Below, in pieces: positions 1 to 6,217 of a DNA stretch of 7,876 nucleotides; positions within the stretch are counted from its first letter, which is position 1, and every line of letters starts with the position of its first letter. The notes under the pieces are model-generated. The model was not told the DNA's origin and made no database searches. It saw nothing but the letters and a program-made list of their open reading frames with translations. A program made the translations under genes and the position numbers. The DNA is taken from the NCBI GenBank assembly GCA_964579205.1, contig CAZOFH010000018.1:1-7876 (forward strand). The letters run 5' to 3'. Source of the DNA: UBA7867 sp964579205. Lineage in GTDB: Bacteria > Bacillota > Clostridia > Christensenellales > UBA1242.

Positions 1-2
1 CG

Positions 3-1082
3 TGGCTCTTGGTGAGTCACTTATCCACAGTCAAAAAGGTATCGGATCCCGATGCTTTTTCGTCGTCAAACACCAGTTCATTCAAAAAAGTGGATGAAAT
101 TTTGGTCGACCCGACCTCAGCGACTAGCGAATTACCATTCAAATACGCTACTCTCAAGACCCTCATCAATATGATTTACGGCGCGGAGGGCGACATCGGC
201 ACGCAAATTGACAGCCTCACTACTAGCGTGGGCACCACACCGCTTACTGCTGCCAATTTGCGCGCCAAAACATACAACAAAACTAACGGACAGAGCATCG
301 TAGTACGCCTCGGCGGACTAGATTGGATAGTGACATATGTGTCAAAAGACACGGACAACAACCTCGTAGCCACACTTTGGCTAAGCAACAACCACCAAGA
401 TGCTTGGTCTGGGCAGAATAAGAACCTTGGCGATCACTATGGTATCGCGAATGGGGGACTCTACAGTGACTGGTCTGACGACTGGAGAAACTCAACAGTA
501 GGTACATATCCAAGTAATATGTATGGTACCAGTTACATTCGAGTAGCAACATTAAACAATACAGGTACTGGCAACAAGAGTAAATACGCTACCAGTAATA
601 GCGCATTAAGCAGCACTGTTACTCAATCCTCTGACCACATCTTTTCACTGTATACTGTGGCTAGCAAGGGGTTGACCCGCTTCCTTTCTACACCCAGCAA
701 GATGCCTTGGATGACTAATATGCAGAATCCTGCAAATAGAAACGAAACAAGTTATTGGCTCAATAACGAGTCATTGACTACAACGAACGGCTATAGTTAC
801 TCTGGCTCTTGGTACAGCAGCGACTACAATTACACAGGCAAAACTGATTACGCAAACTGGGGAGACGACTACCTATGGTTGCCTAGTATGGCGGAGATGG
901 GGTATGAGGATGCTCACGACGGCCTATGGGAGACCAATACTGCTGAGCGAACCACATACGATGGGAGTAGTACTTCATTCTCAACTAGTTATCTGGGCAC
1001 CTCACAGTCCAATTATGGAAATACAGCCTATTGTTACACGTGGGGGCGCTCTGCGTACGATGATAATGCACTTTGTAGCTAG
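3..1082 (+). CDS. 5'-partial DUF6273-like surface/fibre protein, first part of a gene interrupted by TAG
   Basis: The frame is open to the left edge, so the true start lies outside the window. The TTG at 9-11 lacks a visible ribosome binding site and is probably not the start. Counting from that TTG, residues 1-85 are a Ser/Thr-rich linker. From about residue 87 (KTYNKTNGQSIVVRLGGLDW) the protein resembles DUF6273-type modules: a hydrophobic strand, then a long Ser/Thr/Asn/Tyr-rich stretch, a W-L-P-S segment at W290 and a W-G-R-S segment at W345. In that family the W-L-R-S-like segment is normally followed by variable Ser/Tyr/Asn residues and a closing G-V-R-P-A-L-like motif. Here the frame ends at TAG (codon 358) before that motif, which appears in the same frame downstream (V378-R379-P380). 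Such proteins are usually extracellular or appendage-like. Location and ligand are unknown, and the N-terminus that would show a signal peptide is missing. The family call is from pattern recognition only. Confidence 0.72.
   Translation, partial: WLLVSHLSTVKKVSDPDAFSSSNTSSFKKVDEILVDPTSATSELPFKYATLKTLINMIYGAEGDIGTQIDSLTTSVGTTPLTAANLRAKTYNKTNGQSIVVRLGGLDWIVTYVSKDTDNNLVATLWLSNNHQDAWSGQNKNLGDHYGIANGGLYSDWSDDWRNSTVGTYPSNMYGTSYIRVATLNNTGTGNKSKYATSNSALSSTVTQSSDHIFSLYTVASKGLTRFLSTPSKMPWMTNMQNPANRNETSYWLNNESLTTTNGYSYSGSWYSSDYNYTGKTDYANWGDDYLWLPSMAEMGYEDAHDGLWETNTAERTTYDGSSTSFSTSYLGTSQSNYGNTAYCYTWGRSAYDDNALCS
1080..1082 (+). other. In-frame TAG splitting one long reading frame
   Basis: The codon after AGC is TAG. 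The same frame then stays open for 327 codons, to a TAG at 2064-2066. The sequence on both sides belongs to one domain: W-G-R-S lies before the stop and V-R-P-S after it. No Shine-Dalgarno sequence precedes the first downstream start codons, GTG at 1122 or ATG at 1189. The codon is therefore best read as a nonsense mutation, a sequencing or assembly error, or a suppressed stop, and not as a gene boundary. Confidence 0.85.
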
Positions 1083-1121
1083 AATCTCAACCCCTCAGGT
1101 TCCTCTGATAGTCTCAGTAGT

Positions 1122-2066
1122 GTGAACTATAGCCAAGCGGTACGCCCCTCGCTTCTCATATCTCTTAACTCTGCCGCGTCGTACGCAATGATGCCTCAAT
1201 TAACGTTTGATAATCAAGGTGGAAGTGGAGGTACTAATTCTATTGCTGTTACCTCACAGAATACTTTTCCAAATATTATTCCACCAATATCTTCTCGAAC
1301 GGGCTACATTTTTGACGGATATTATACTAGCGCAAATGGTCAAGGTACCAAAATCTACAATGCCAACGGTACACCTGCAGTATCTACATCACAATTCACT
1401 ACTGATACTACGCTTTACGCCTACTGGCAGTGGAAGTGGTACACGATTTCGAGTGTGACTGGCAGTACGACGAGTTATACGATTTATGATGACCCCGAGC
1501 AGAGCATCAAAGAATCGGGATTTACCATTTATCCTGCGTCAGGGCACCGAGTGTCGGCGTTCTCATTTGACAACACAAATTGGATTGAAGTCAAGAGTTA
1601 TTATGAAGAAATTTTTGACACGGGCGTTGCGATGAAGGTGGGGTATTACGGCACGACCAAGAGTAATATTTTGACGATTGAATTCACGAGGATTTTGTAT
1701 AATTACTCGTCGCCAACCCCTATCAATATTTATCTGCAGTTCGTTTCGGGCGAATCGTATCCCTCTCTAACAAAGCCTACTACTAGCGTGGCTGTCAGCG
1801 GTGTGGCGGTGCAAGCGACCCTTGGCGGTACTGCATATATAGTGGGCGATAATCTCGAGGCACTCGAGGATGATGACACAATCACTTGTGCGGCTTTTGT
1901 GACGCAAGAAGGGTATGCTTTTAAGCATTGGGCGAATGCTGACGGCACGGTCTTGAGCACCAAGGCATCTGAGCGCTTTAAGAAATCTGTCGTAATGGGC
2001 TCAGTAGTCACTGCAGTCTTTGAGCAGGTCGACTCGAGTAATGTGAATTTGGATGTGGAGAATTAG
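1122..2066 (+). CDS. C-terminal part of the interrupted gene: DUF6273 tail, InlB-type repeat, second repeat-like domain
   Basis: This frame is the in-phase continuation of the frame ending at 1082. The listed GTG start is only the first possible start after the TAG and has no visible ribosome binding site. Residues 7-20 (VRPSLLISLNSAAS) match the closing motif of DUF6273-like domains, which normally reads V-R-P-A-L-x-L-x-L. Residues about 27-104 form a Listeria-Bacteroides/InlB B-type repeat: LTFDNQGGSGG, then RTGYIFDGYYT, ending T-L-Y-A-Y-W. Residues about 105-210 are beta-rich and unrecognised. Residues about 225-305 resemble a second bacterial repeat domain with G-Y-A-F-K-H-W at 264-270 and V-T-A-V-F-E near the end. 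Such repeats are typical of cell-surface proteins of Firmicutes and Bacteroidetes. No LPXTG motif or C-terminal membrane segment is visible, so attachment is unexplained. The domain calls are fairly secure; independent translation is doubtful. Confidence 0.75.
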   Translation: MNYSQAVRPSLLISLNSAASYAMMPQLTFDNQGGSGGTNSIAVTSQNTFPNIIPPISSRTGYIFDGYYTSANGQGTKIYNANGTPAVSTSQFTTDTTLYAYWQWKWYTISSVTGSTTSYTIYDDPEQSIKESGFTIYPASGHRVSAFSFDNTNWIEVKSYYEEIFDTGVAMKVGYYGTTKSNILTIEFTRILYNYSSPTPINIYLQFVSGESYPSLTKPTTSVAVSGVAVQATLGGTAYIVGDNLEALEDDDTITCAAFVTQEGYAFKHWANADGTVLSTKASERFKKSVVMGSVVTAVFEQVDSSNVNLDVEN

Positions 2067-2094
2067 AGGCTACACTCACAAAGAACATATAGCA

Positions 2095-2155
2095 GAACCG
2101 TCATTGCGAACCCGCCATCGTAGCCCCGCTTATGTCGCAATCTCAGGAACGGTTC
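2095..2155. repeat. Short inverted-repeat intergenic element
   Basis: The ends are a 7-bp inverted repeat, GAACCGT (2095-2101) and ACGGTTC (2149-2155). A second nested pair lies inside, ATTGCGA (2103-2109) and TCGCAAT (2135-2141). The inner motif CGTCATTGCGA...TCGCAATCTC resembles a family of short intergenic repeats seen in many bacterial genomes (gtcattgcgag...gcaatctc). That family assignment is from memory and only one copy is present here. It lies 28 bp after the end of the surface-protein gene and may affect mRNA 3' ends. Confidence 0.5.
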
Positions 2156-2227
2156 GTGGCGAATAAGACGGAAGCAATCAGAATAATAAAGTAATCCTAT
2201 AAAAAGGATGGAATAATCCGATAAATA

Positions 2228-2254
2228 GAAAAGCGACCAAATGGGGCGCTTTTC
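2228..2254 (+). terminator. Rho-independent terminator of the surface-protein gene
   Basis: GAAAAGCG (2228-2235) pairs with CGCTTTTC (2247-2254). CC/GG at 2237-2238 and 2244-2245 can add to the stem. The A-run on the left and T-run on the right are typical of bacterial terminators and could work on both strands. It lies about 160 nt after the TAG at 2066. No closer terminator is visible. Confidence 0.65.
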
Positions 2255-2280
2255 TCCTTATTAATTAACTTTCTTCAACT

Positions 2281-2333
2281 GTCATTCAGAGCGGTTGGTT
2301 GCGACCGCGTGGAATCTGTGAGCGGAGCGAACC
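2281..2333 (+). repeat. Dispersed repeat, copy 1 (30-bp core at 2304-2333)
   Basis: The 30 bases at 2304-2333 (ACCGCGTGGAATCTGTGAGC and the next ten, ending GGAGCGAACC) recur exactly, in the same orientation, at 7659-7688. Here the core is preceded by GTCATTCAGAGCGGTTGG. GCGGT (2291-2295) pairs with ACCGC (2304-2308) to form a small hairpin. The arrangement GTCATTC...GGAATCT recalls a widespread class of short intergenic repeats (tgtcattctgagc...gaatct); that link is from memory. It contains no credible coding sequence. Confidence 0.7.
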
Positions 2334-2399
2334 ACAAAATGGGACTGTTTGTATTTGGCGCTGTCGACAGTGGTTGTTTGTACTTTTCTTTGCGAGGGG

Positions 2400-2486
2400 C
2401 GGCTTGCCGCTGTGCGTGCCGTCGGCACGCACTATGCGCCGAATGGCGCATCAGGCGCCCCTGATGGGGCGCCTCGCGGCAAGCCG
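2400..2486. repeat. Near-perfect four-way cloverleaf (cruciform) sequence
   Basis: An outer 11-bp stem, 2400-2410 with 2476-2486 (CGGCTTGCCGC/GCGGCAAGCCG), encloses three hairpins. They are 2412-2420/2424-2432 (9 bp, loop GTC), 2434-2440/2445-2451 (7 bp, loop GAAT) and 2453-2461/2466-2474 (9 bp, loop TGAT). Every stem is free of mismatches. Exactly one unpaired base separates neighbouring stems (2411, 2433, 2452, 2475). So 72 of 87 bases are paired. It is much more GC-rich than its surroundings. The arm lengths exclude a tRNA. It could be a mobile-element end, a recombination or protein-binding site, a structured RNA, or a complex terminator/insulator before the promoter at 2592. Open frames across it are by-products of the palindromes. 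Confidence 0.8.
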
Positions 2487-2591
2487 TGTGCTGGGCAGAA
2501 ACTGGCGGCACAAACCGCTACCCCTCCCTCAAACGCTGTGGAAATGAATAATTATGCAAAATTTTGATTATTATAAATTTTGCGGAAATAA

Positions 2592-2621
2592 TTGACTTTT
2601 TGTTGCGAATAGTGGTATAAT
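2592..2621 (+). promoter_or_regulatory. Strong sigma-A-type promoter of the + strand two-gene operon
   Basis: TTGACT (-35, 2592-2597) and TATAAT (-10, 2616-2621) are separated by 18 bp. TG at 2613-2614 adds an extended -10 element. Transcription should start near 2628, giving a leader of about 75 nt before the ATG at 2705. No clear operator or riboswitch was seen in the leader. Confidence 0.85.
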
Positions 2622-2692
2622 ATAGCCAGCATAGAGATTTGTTTTTTGTTACTTTTGCGTGGTAATGATTGTTTGTGCAAAAAAAAATTAAC

Positions 2693-2698
2693 AGAGGG
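2693..2698 (+). promoter_or_regulatory. Ribosome binding site fixing the start at 2705
   Basis: AGAGGG lies 6 nt before the ATG at 2705-2707. The upstream in-frame TTG at 2669 has no such site, so the shorter product is chosen. Confidence 0.8.
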
Positions 2699-2704
2699 AT
2701 TATT

Positions 2705-3190
2705 ATGGCGAGAAAAAAGGCGAACGAAGTGAGGAATATGGCTCTTGACGAACTGGACAAGGTTATCGAGAGCGGCGATATCAATGCGATGCTCAATATG
2801 CTCAATACGCTTATGGCGAACGGGGTGACTCCAGAGCCTAGGCAGGTGGCGAAGATTAGCGCGCATATTTACAAGATAAACAATGCGAATTTGGCGACCG
2901 AATTTGGTGCGCAGTACGGCGCTTTTGGCGCTTTCAATGAGCAGTTGGCGGAGATTGTCTTGGTGCAAGGGACTGCGGAGGACAATTACGATTTTGCGCT
3001 GTATGTGCCGAATTCCGACAAATTAAAGCACGGTATGGCTATCAAAAAGAGGCGCAACAAGATGTGGTGGCTGGCATTTAGCAAAATGTGGCCAGCAGAG
3101 GCGCATCAGATTATGTCAAAGATGGCAAAGGACGCTGTGAGCAAATACACTGACCGCGAGCAGGCGCAGGATTTGGCTCAATCGCGTTAA
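2705..3190 (+). CDS. Hypothetical protein, 161 aa, first gene of the + strand operon
   Basis: I do not recognise this protein. It starts with a basic MARKK segment, and residues 10-62 look mainly helical (LDELDKVIESGDINAMLNML). Residues 63-102 are mixed, with an Ala/Gly/Phe-rich stretch (FGAQYGAFGAFNE). Residues 113-130 form a basic, Trp-rich patch, KKRRNKMWWLAFSKMWP. The C-terminus is charged and helical (DREQAQDLAQ). There is no signal peptide or membrane segment, so a soluble cytoplasmic protein is expected. The basic/aromatic patch could bind nucleic acid or a partner, but this is speculation. The gene ends in TAA, with a second TAA one codon later, 18 nt before the next start. It probably shares one transcript, from the promoter at 2592, with that gene. 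No catalytic motif is visible. Confidence 0.85.
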   Translation: MARKKANEVRNMALDELDKVIESGDINAMLNMLNTLMANGVTPEPRQVAKISAHIYKINNANLATEFGAQYGAFGAFNEQLAEIVLVQGTAEDNYDFALYVPNSDKLKHGMAIKKRRNKMWWLAFSKMWPAEAHQIMSKMAKDAVSKYTDREQAQDLAQSR

Positions 3191-3208
3191 AAATAAGAGG
3201 GCAAAAAT

Positions 3209-4492
3209 ATGTATACCGTTGAAAAAAAGGATGTAAAAGAAAATCAAGAAATCACCCCCGAGGCGCGGATTCAGGAGCAAGGAAAAGCCGCGCCAGTGGT
3301 GAGCGAGGCTAACGAAGAGGCGACGGCGGCAGAAAATTCTGTCTCGCAGGACGATGCCCTTGTGGCGAGTGAGGCGTCTAATAAGATGACGCAAGAGGAG
3401 CGGGCAAAGATTTTTGACCAAATCAAAAAGTACAAAGATGTGCTGTTTAATGACTTGGTCGGCGACTATGATGACGACGGCGAGTACGTGGTCAGTCAGG
3501 AGATTATGCAGGACCTCATCGATATGCCCAAAAAGATTGATTTTATTGATTCGGATGGTATCCACGCCCGCGGATTTTTGGGCGACCACACCTTTTCGTT
3601 TTTGATTACGCCGCCGATTGAGCGGAAAAACGGAGAGGCTTTTTGCTATCTAAAACTCAACGAGCAGGTCGACCGAATGGCTGGTTTTCAGTTTGAGACG
3701 GTTACGTCGACTATCGCGACGTACGAGTACACTTTTGACGAATTTTATGACCAGCGCGTCCGCGAGGTGTTTTGCTTGGCGGAGTATGAGGGCGATGACA
3801 CGGGCGAGGAGGGGCGCAAGTACCGCGCTGACTATATCACGAGTCGTTATGACTTGTTTTATGCGATGCGCGCGTGCAGCGAGGATTATTATGAGCGGTT
3901 GGAGGAAATTTATTTTAACCACCGTATCCAAATGCTCGGTATGGAGCCCGAACTCACTGCTATTTTGGCGGAATTTAACAAAAAGCGCAACAAACTCGAC
4001 CCGTATCTCATCGTGAGCCGCAGGAGATTTTACTTTCTCAATCAGTTGCTCGACGAAATCTTGCAATTAAACGCGTCGCGTCTCACAAAATCCGAAATGA
4101 ACGCCCAAATGAGCGCGCTCGATGACAAATTTATCCAAAAAAGTATAGAAATTAAGGAAAAAACCTTGACTCATCCAAAAGTCTTGCCGCTTTTGCCGCA
4201 GACGACCAATGTCCAAACTGCCGAAGTCAAGGGCGCGGCAAAAAAGCCTACGCCTGCCAAAAAGGGCGTAAAAAAAGGTGGCGACAAGCCGAAAGCCAAA
4301 AAGAAAGGCGGCAAAAAGGGGGGCGGCGGCGGCAAAGGCAAGCCGGGTGGTAACAAAAAGCCAAAGCCGCAGATGAGTGTCTATTCAAAAACGCCGCAAC
4401 CGATAAACGTTGCGCCTATGATCGACACTATTCCAAAGCAAAAGAAAGATGAACTTAGTGCTGATTTGTTTTGGGGCAAAAATCAAATCTAG
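3209..4492 (+). CDS. Hypothetical protein, 427 aa, acidic N-terminus and Lys/Gly-rich tail
   Basis: The ATG is preceded by AGAGGG (3196-3201) with 7 nt spacing. I recognise no family. Three parts are visible. Residues 1-65 are acidic and Ala-rich, probably disordered. Residues about 66-335 look folded, with an acidic loop DYDDDGEYV, many aromatic residues and a helical stretch near FYFLNQLLDEILQLN. Residues about 342-388 are low complexity Lys/Gly/Pro, including KKKGGKKGGGGGKGKPGG. A conserved-looking end follows, SADLFWGKNQI. The tail resembles histone H1-like or other nucleic-acid-binding tails by composition only; binding to DNA, RNA or an acidic partner is inferred. No signal peptide or membrane helix is seen. 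It is the second gene of the operon driven from 2592. It ends in TAG about 150 nt before the shared terminator at 4641-4678. The Lys/Gly-coding DNA is repetitive and may vary in length between strains. Confidence 0.85.
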   Translation: MYTVEKKDVKENQEITPEARIQEQGKAAPVVSEANEEATAAENSVSQDDALVASEASNKMTQEERAKIFDQIKKYKDVLFNDLVGDYDDDGEYVVSQEIMQDLIDMPKKIDFIDSDGIHARGFLGDHTFSFLITPPIERKNGEAFCYLKLNEQVDRMAGFQFETVTSTIATYEYTFDEFYDQRVREVFCLAEYEGDDTGEEGRKYRADYITSRYDLFYAMRACSEDYYERLEEIYFNHRIQMLGMEPELTAILAEFNKKRNKLDPYLIVSRRRFYFLNQLLDEILQLNASRLTKSEMNAQMSALDDKFIQKSIEIKEKTLTHPKVLPLLPQTTNVQTAEVKGAAKKPTPAKKGVKKGGDKPKAKKKGGKKGGGGGKGKPGGNKKPKPQMSVYSKTPQPINVAPMIDTIPKQKKDELSADLFWGKNQI

Positions 4493-4536
4493 CGCGTTCG
4501 TGTGTATTATGTGCTAGTTGATCGTATTTTTGTGCT

Positions 4537-4555
4537 ACTGCTACATCGTAGCAGT
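4537..4555 (+). terminator. Possible weak upstream terminator hairpin
   Basis: ACTGCTAC (4537-4544) and GTAGCAGT (4548-4555) form an 8-bp stem with loop ATC. Only a short T-run follows (TTTTG, counting the last stem base). It may assist the stronger terminator downstream or be a mRNA 3' structure. Confidence 0.35.
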
Positions 4556-4581
4556 TTTGCGGACGCTGTTTGTGATATATG

Positions 4582-4640
4582 TGTGAATGCTACGATTTGT
4601 TGTGAATGCTGCGATACATTCGCGAATGTTGGCTATACAT
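4582..4640 (+). repeat. Three imperfect tandem repeats of 19-21 nt
   Basis: The units are TGTGAATGCTACGATTTGT (4582-4600), TGTGAATGCTGCGATACAT (4601-4619) and TCGCGAATGTTGGCTATACAT (4620-4640). The first two differ at a few positions; the third is more diverged. Looser TGTGCTA-containing copies may extend upstream to about 4510. The repeats lie between the two convergent operons. No function is evident. Confidence 0.5.
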
Positions 4641-4678
4641 TAATCAAAAAAGGCCTCTCGAGAGGTCTTTTTTGATTA
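4641..4678. terminator. Bidirectional Rho-independent terminator between convergent operons
   Basis: Arms 4641-4658 and 4661-4678 are complementary over 18 bp apart from one G/T pair. A GC-rich top (GGCCTCT/AGAGGTC) is flanked by AAAAAA on the left and TTTTTT on the right. Both strands therefore read as stem plus U-tract. It serves the + strand gene ending at 4492 and the - strand gene ending at 4699. Confidence 0.9.
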
Positions 4679-4698
4679 TAGGATGCTGACAAAAGCAT

Positions 4699-5475
4699 TT
4701 ATTTTTGCAGAGCGTGCGTGTTGCACTGTGCCTTGATGCTGTCAAACTCCGCATTGAGTTGTTTCGGGGTGATGTCCGTCTGAAAAGGTTCGTATCCCCA
4801 CGGCTGGCACGACTGGTTGCTCAGCACATCGTCGCGAAAGTAAAAATATCTGCGCAAAAACAGGTCGCCGTCGTGCGGGGTGTACTCGGGTGGATTGCGC
4901 AAATTGAGCGACTCAAGCAGCAATTTTTTGCCCAAAGTCGGACAAAGTTTGTTTAGATTTGTTTTTTTGATGACTGCCCAGTTTATATTTTGCGTTGCGG
5001 CAGCGTTCAGAATAAACAAATCTTTGAGTGCGTCGGGTAGTGGCTTGAGCGAAATGCGATTTAGTTCGTTAAAATCAATGAGAAAGTTGAAATTTGAATA
5101 GCGCAGCATCGACAGCATAAAATATTGCAGCCCGAGCAGTATGACGCGGTCGGTGGTGATGTCCTGTTCCTCTCGAAAGGCGAGCGTGTCCTCGAATTTG
5201 TTCGCCATCTCGAGTTGGGCGTAGCGAAAATACTCCCACTGGTCGCGCGAGATGCAGTCTATCATCATTTTGCCGGAGCCACTCTCCAAGACTTTTTTGT
5301 GCATATAGATCACAGGTTTCTCCAGCCCGTCTGCCTGAAGAGGGACAAAACCGAGTTTTTCTGCATTTTCAAAGCCAAAAATCGGCTCTTTTGCAATTTT
5401 CATCCCGTAATAATCGTGAGGCTCGGTGATGTGTACCACGCCCTGCATCAGCAATTCTTGCACTTCTTTTGACAT
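4699..5475 (-). CDS. Hypothetical protein, 258 aa, second gene of the - strand operon
   Basis: I do not recognise this protein. The ATG (5473-5475) follows GAGAGGTG with a 5-nt spacer, a strong ribosome binding site. That site overlaps the TAG stop of the upstream gene, which suggests translational coupling. Residues 1-75 look alpha/beta (HITEPHDYYGMKIAKEPIFG, then V-I-Y-M-H-K-K). Residues about 75-160 look helical, with a hydrophobic stretch VILLGLQYFMLSMLRYSNF that is probably a buried amphipathic helix. Residues 190-225 are rich in aromatic residues and Arg (LFLRRYFYFRDD). There is no signal peptide, metal-binding cluster or nucleotide-binding loop. It ends in TAA just before the shared terminator. 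Its partner is most likely the product of the gene ending at 5488. Possible homology to the + strand genes could not be seen by eye. Confidence 0.85.
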   Translation of the reverse strand: MSKEVQELLMQGVVHITEPHDYYGMKIAKEPIFGFENAEKLGFVPLQADGLEKPVIYMHKKVLESGSGKMMIDCISRDQWEYFRYAQLEMANKFEDTLAFREEQDITTDRVILLGLQYFMLSMLRYSNFNFLIDFNELNRISLKPLPDALKDLFILNAAATQNINWAVIKKTNLNKLCPTLGKKLLLESLNLRNPPEYTPHDGDLFLRRYFYFRDDVLSNQSCQPWGYEPFQTDITPKQLNAEFDSIKAQCNTHALQK

Positions 5476-5487
5476 AAAAACACCTCT

Positions 5488-6192
5488 CTACTTGTATTGT
5501 TCGGCGTTGCGCGCGCTTTTTGCCTCGTCACACACCTCGGTAATAGCCTTGTCCATAATTTCGGCATAGTGCGGCTCGTCGCGATTGGACTTTTTTAGGC
5601 GCAAACTCCTATCGGTGAGTTCGGGTGGCAGGTTAAAGCGATAGGTTAGGGGCACTTTTTTGAACCCGTTTGTGATAGTCCAAAAAATCTTTTTGACGAG
5701 ATTTTCGCGCAGGGGGGTGTCGGTCAAATCGCGCGAAACCTCTAGCGCGGCGTAAATTAGGTCAATCACGGTTTTGTCGCGGTGCATTATCTGCAGAGCC
5801 TGACGCTGCATAATCGGGTTGGTTGAGGTCAAGTATTTGCAGACTTTCTCAATGTCGGGCACGCACAAATACCCCAAATCAGTTATTTCGGCAAATTTGC
5901 CATCCAGCGAATATGTCTCCATATACGCTTTTGCCAACTTTTCAGGCACACGCTTTTCCTTTATATAATATAGCGGCTTGCCGTATTCGGGCGGTCGCCA
6001 GTTGTTCTCAAACGGAGGCGGTGGGGCGATAGAAGTGGTGCCATTGTTGTTGAAATATTGCGAATTAGCAATCAAAAAACTCACATCCTCGCGGGTGCCT
6101 TGAATAATTTTCATTGGGAGAAACGTCGAAGAATACAACCCCAAATCATTTATCAGCACCACGCCTACTTTTAGTCTTTCTTTTTCTGTCAT
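5488..6192 (-). CDS. Hypothetical protein, 234 aa, first gene of the - strand operon
   Basis: I do not recognise this protein. The ATG at 6190-6192 is chosen because a G-rich site (GGGGGCG, 6204-6198) precedes it. The in-frame TTG at 6246 lies inside the -35 box and upstream of the predicted transcription start. Residues 1-45 look alpha/beta (LKVGVVLINDLGLYSS). A Pro/aromatic linker follows at residues 56-71 (APPPPFENNWRPPEYG). The remainder looks mainly helical, including a stretch at about 115-160 (CKYLTSTNPIMQRQALQIMH). The C-terminus is charged (DEAKSARNAEQYK). There is no signal peptide or membrane helix. It ends in TAG inside the ribosome binding site of the next gene, which is in the same frame only four codons on. 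The two products are therefore probably made in linked amounts and may form a complex. Confidence 0.83.
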   Translation of the reverse strand: MTEKERLKVGVVLINDLGLYSSTFLPMKIIQGTREDVSFLIANSQYFNNNGTTSIAPPPPFENNWRPPEYGKPLYYIKEKRVPEKLAKAYMETYSLDGKFAEITDLGYLCVPDIEKVCKYLTSTNPIMQRQALQIMHRDKTVIDLIYAALEVSRDLTDTPLRENLVKKIFWTITNGFKKVPLTYRFNLPPELTDRSLRLKKSNRDEPHYAEIMDKAITEVCDEAKSARNAEQYK

Positions 6193-6217
6193 AATTTCGC
6201 CCCCAGCAGTTTTGATA

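Noticed and set aside
2361..2370. Perfect 10-bp palindrome CTGTCGACAG.
   Set aside because: A single 10-bp palindrome is not rare and has no supporting context as an operator.
2400..2486. tRNA gene, because of the cloverleaf.
   Set aside because: The outer stem is 11 bp and the arms are 7-9 bp with 3-4 nt loops. No T-loop, D-loop or CCA-like features are present.
2275..2567. Open frames of 70-80 codons on both strands across the repeat region.
   Set aside because: They overlap palindromes and repeats, lack ribosome binding sites, and have compositions typical of shadow frames.
3116..4356. Antisense open frames opposite the 427-aa gene.
   Set aside because: They mirror the codon pattern of the real gene and have no promoter or ribosome binding site of their own.
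4490..4675. The frame after the TAG at 4490-4492 stays open for 60 codons, suggesting read-through.
   Set aside because: The extension has no protein-like pattern, crosses tandem repeats and ends inside the terminator, so TAG is taken as a true stop.
1080..5490. Genome-wide reassignment of TAG to an amino acid.
   Set aside because: TAG ends three genes at sensible places (2066, 4492, 5488), and the gene starting at 5475 has its own strong ribosome binding site. The sample is too small to support a new code.
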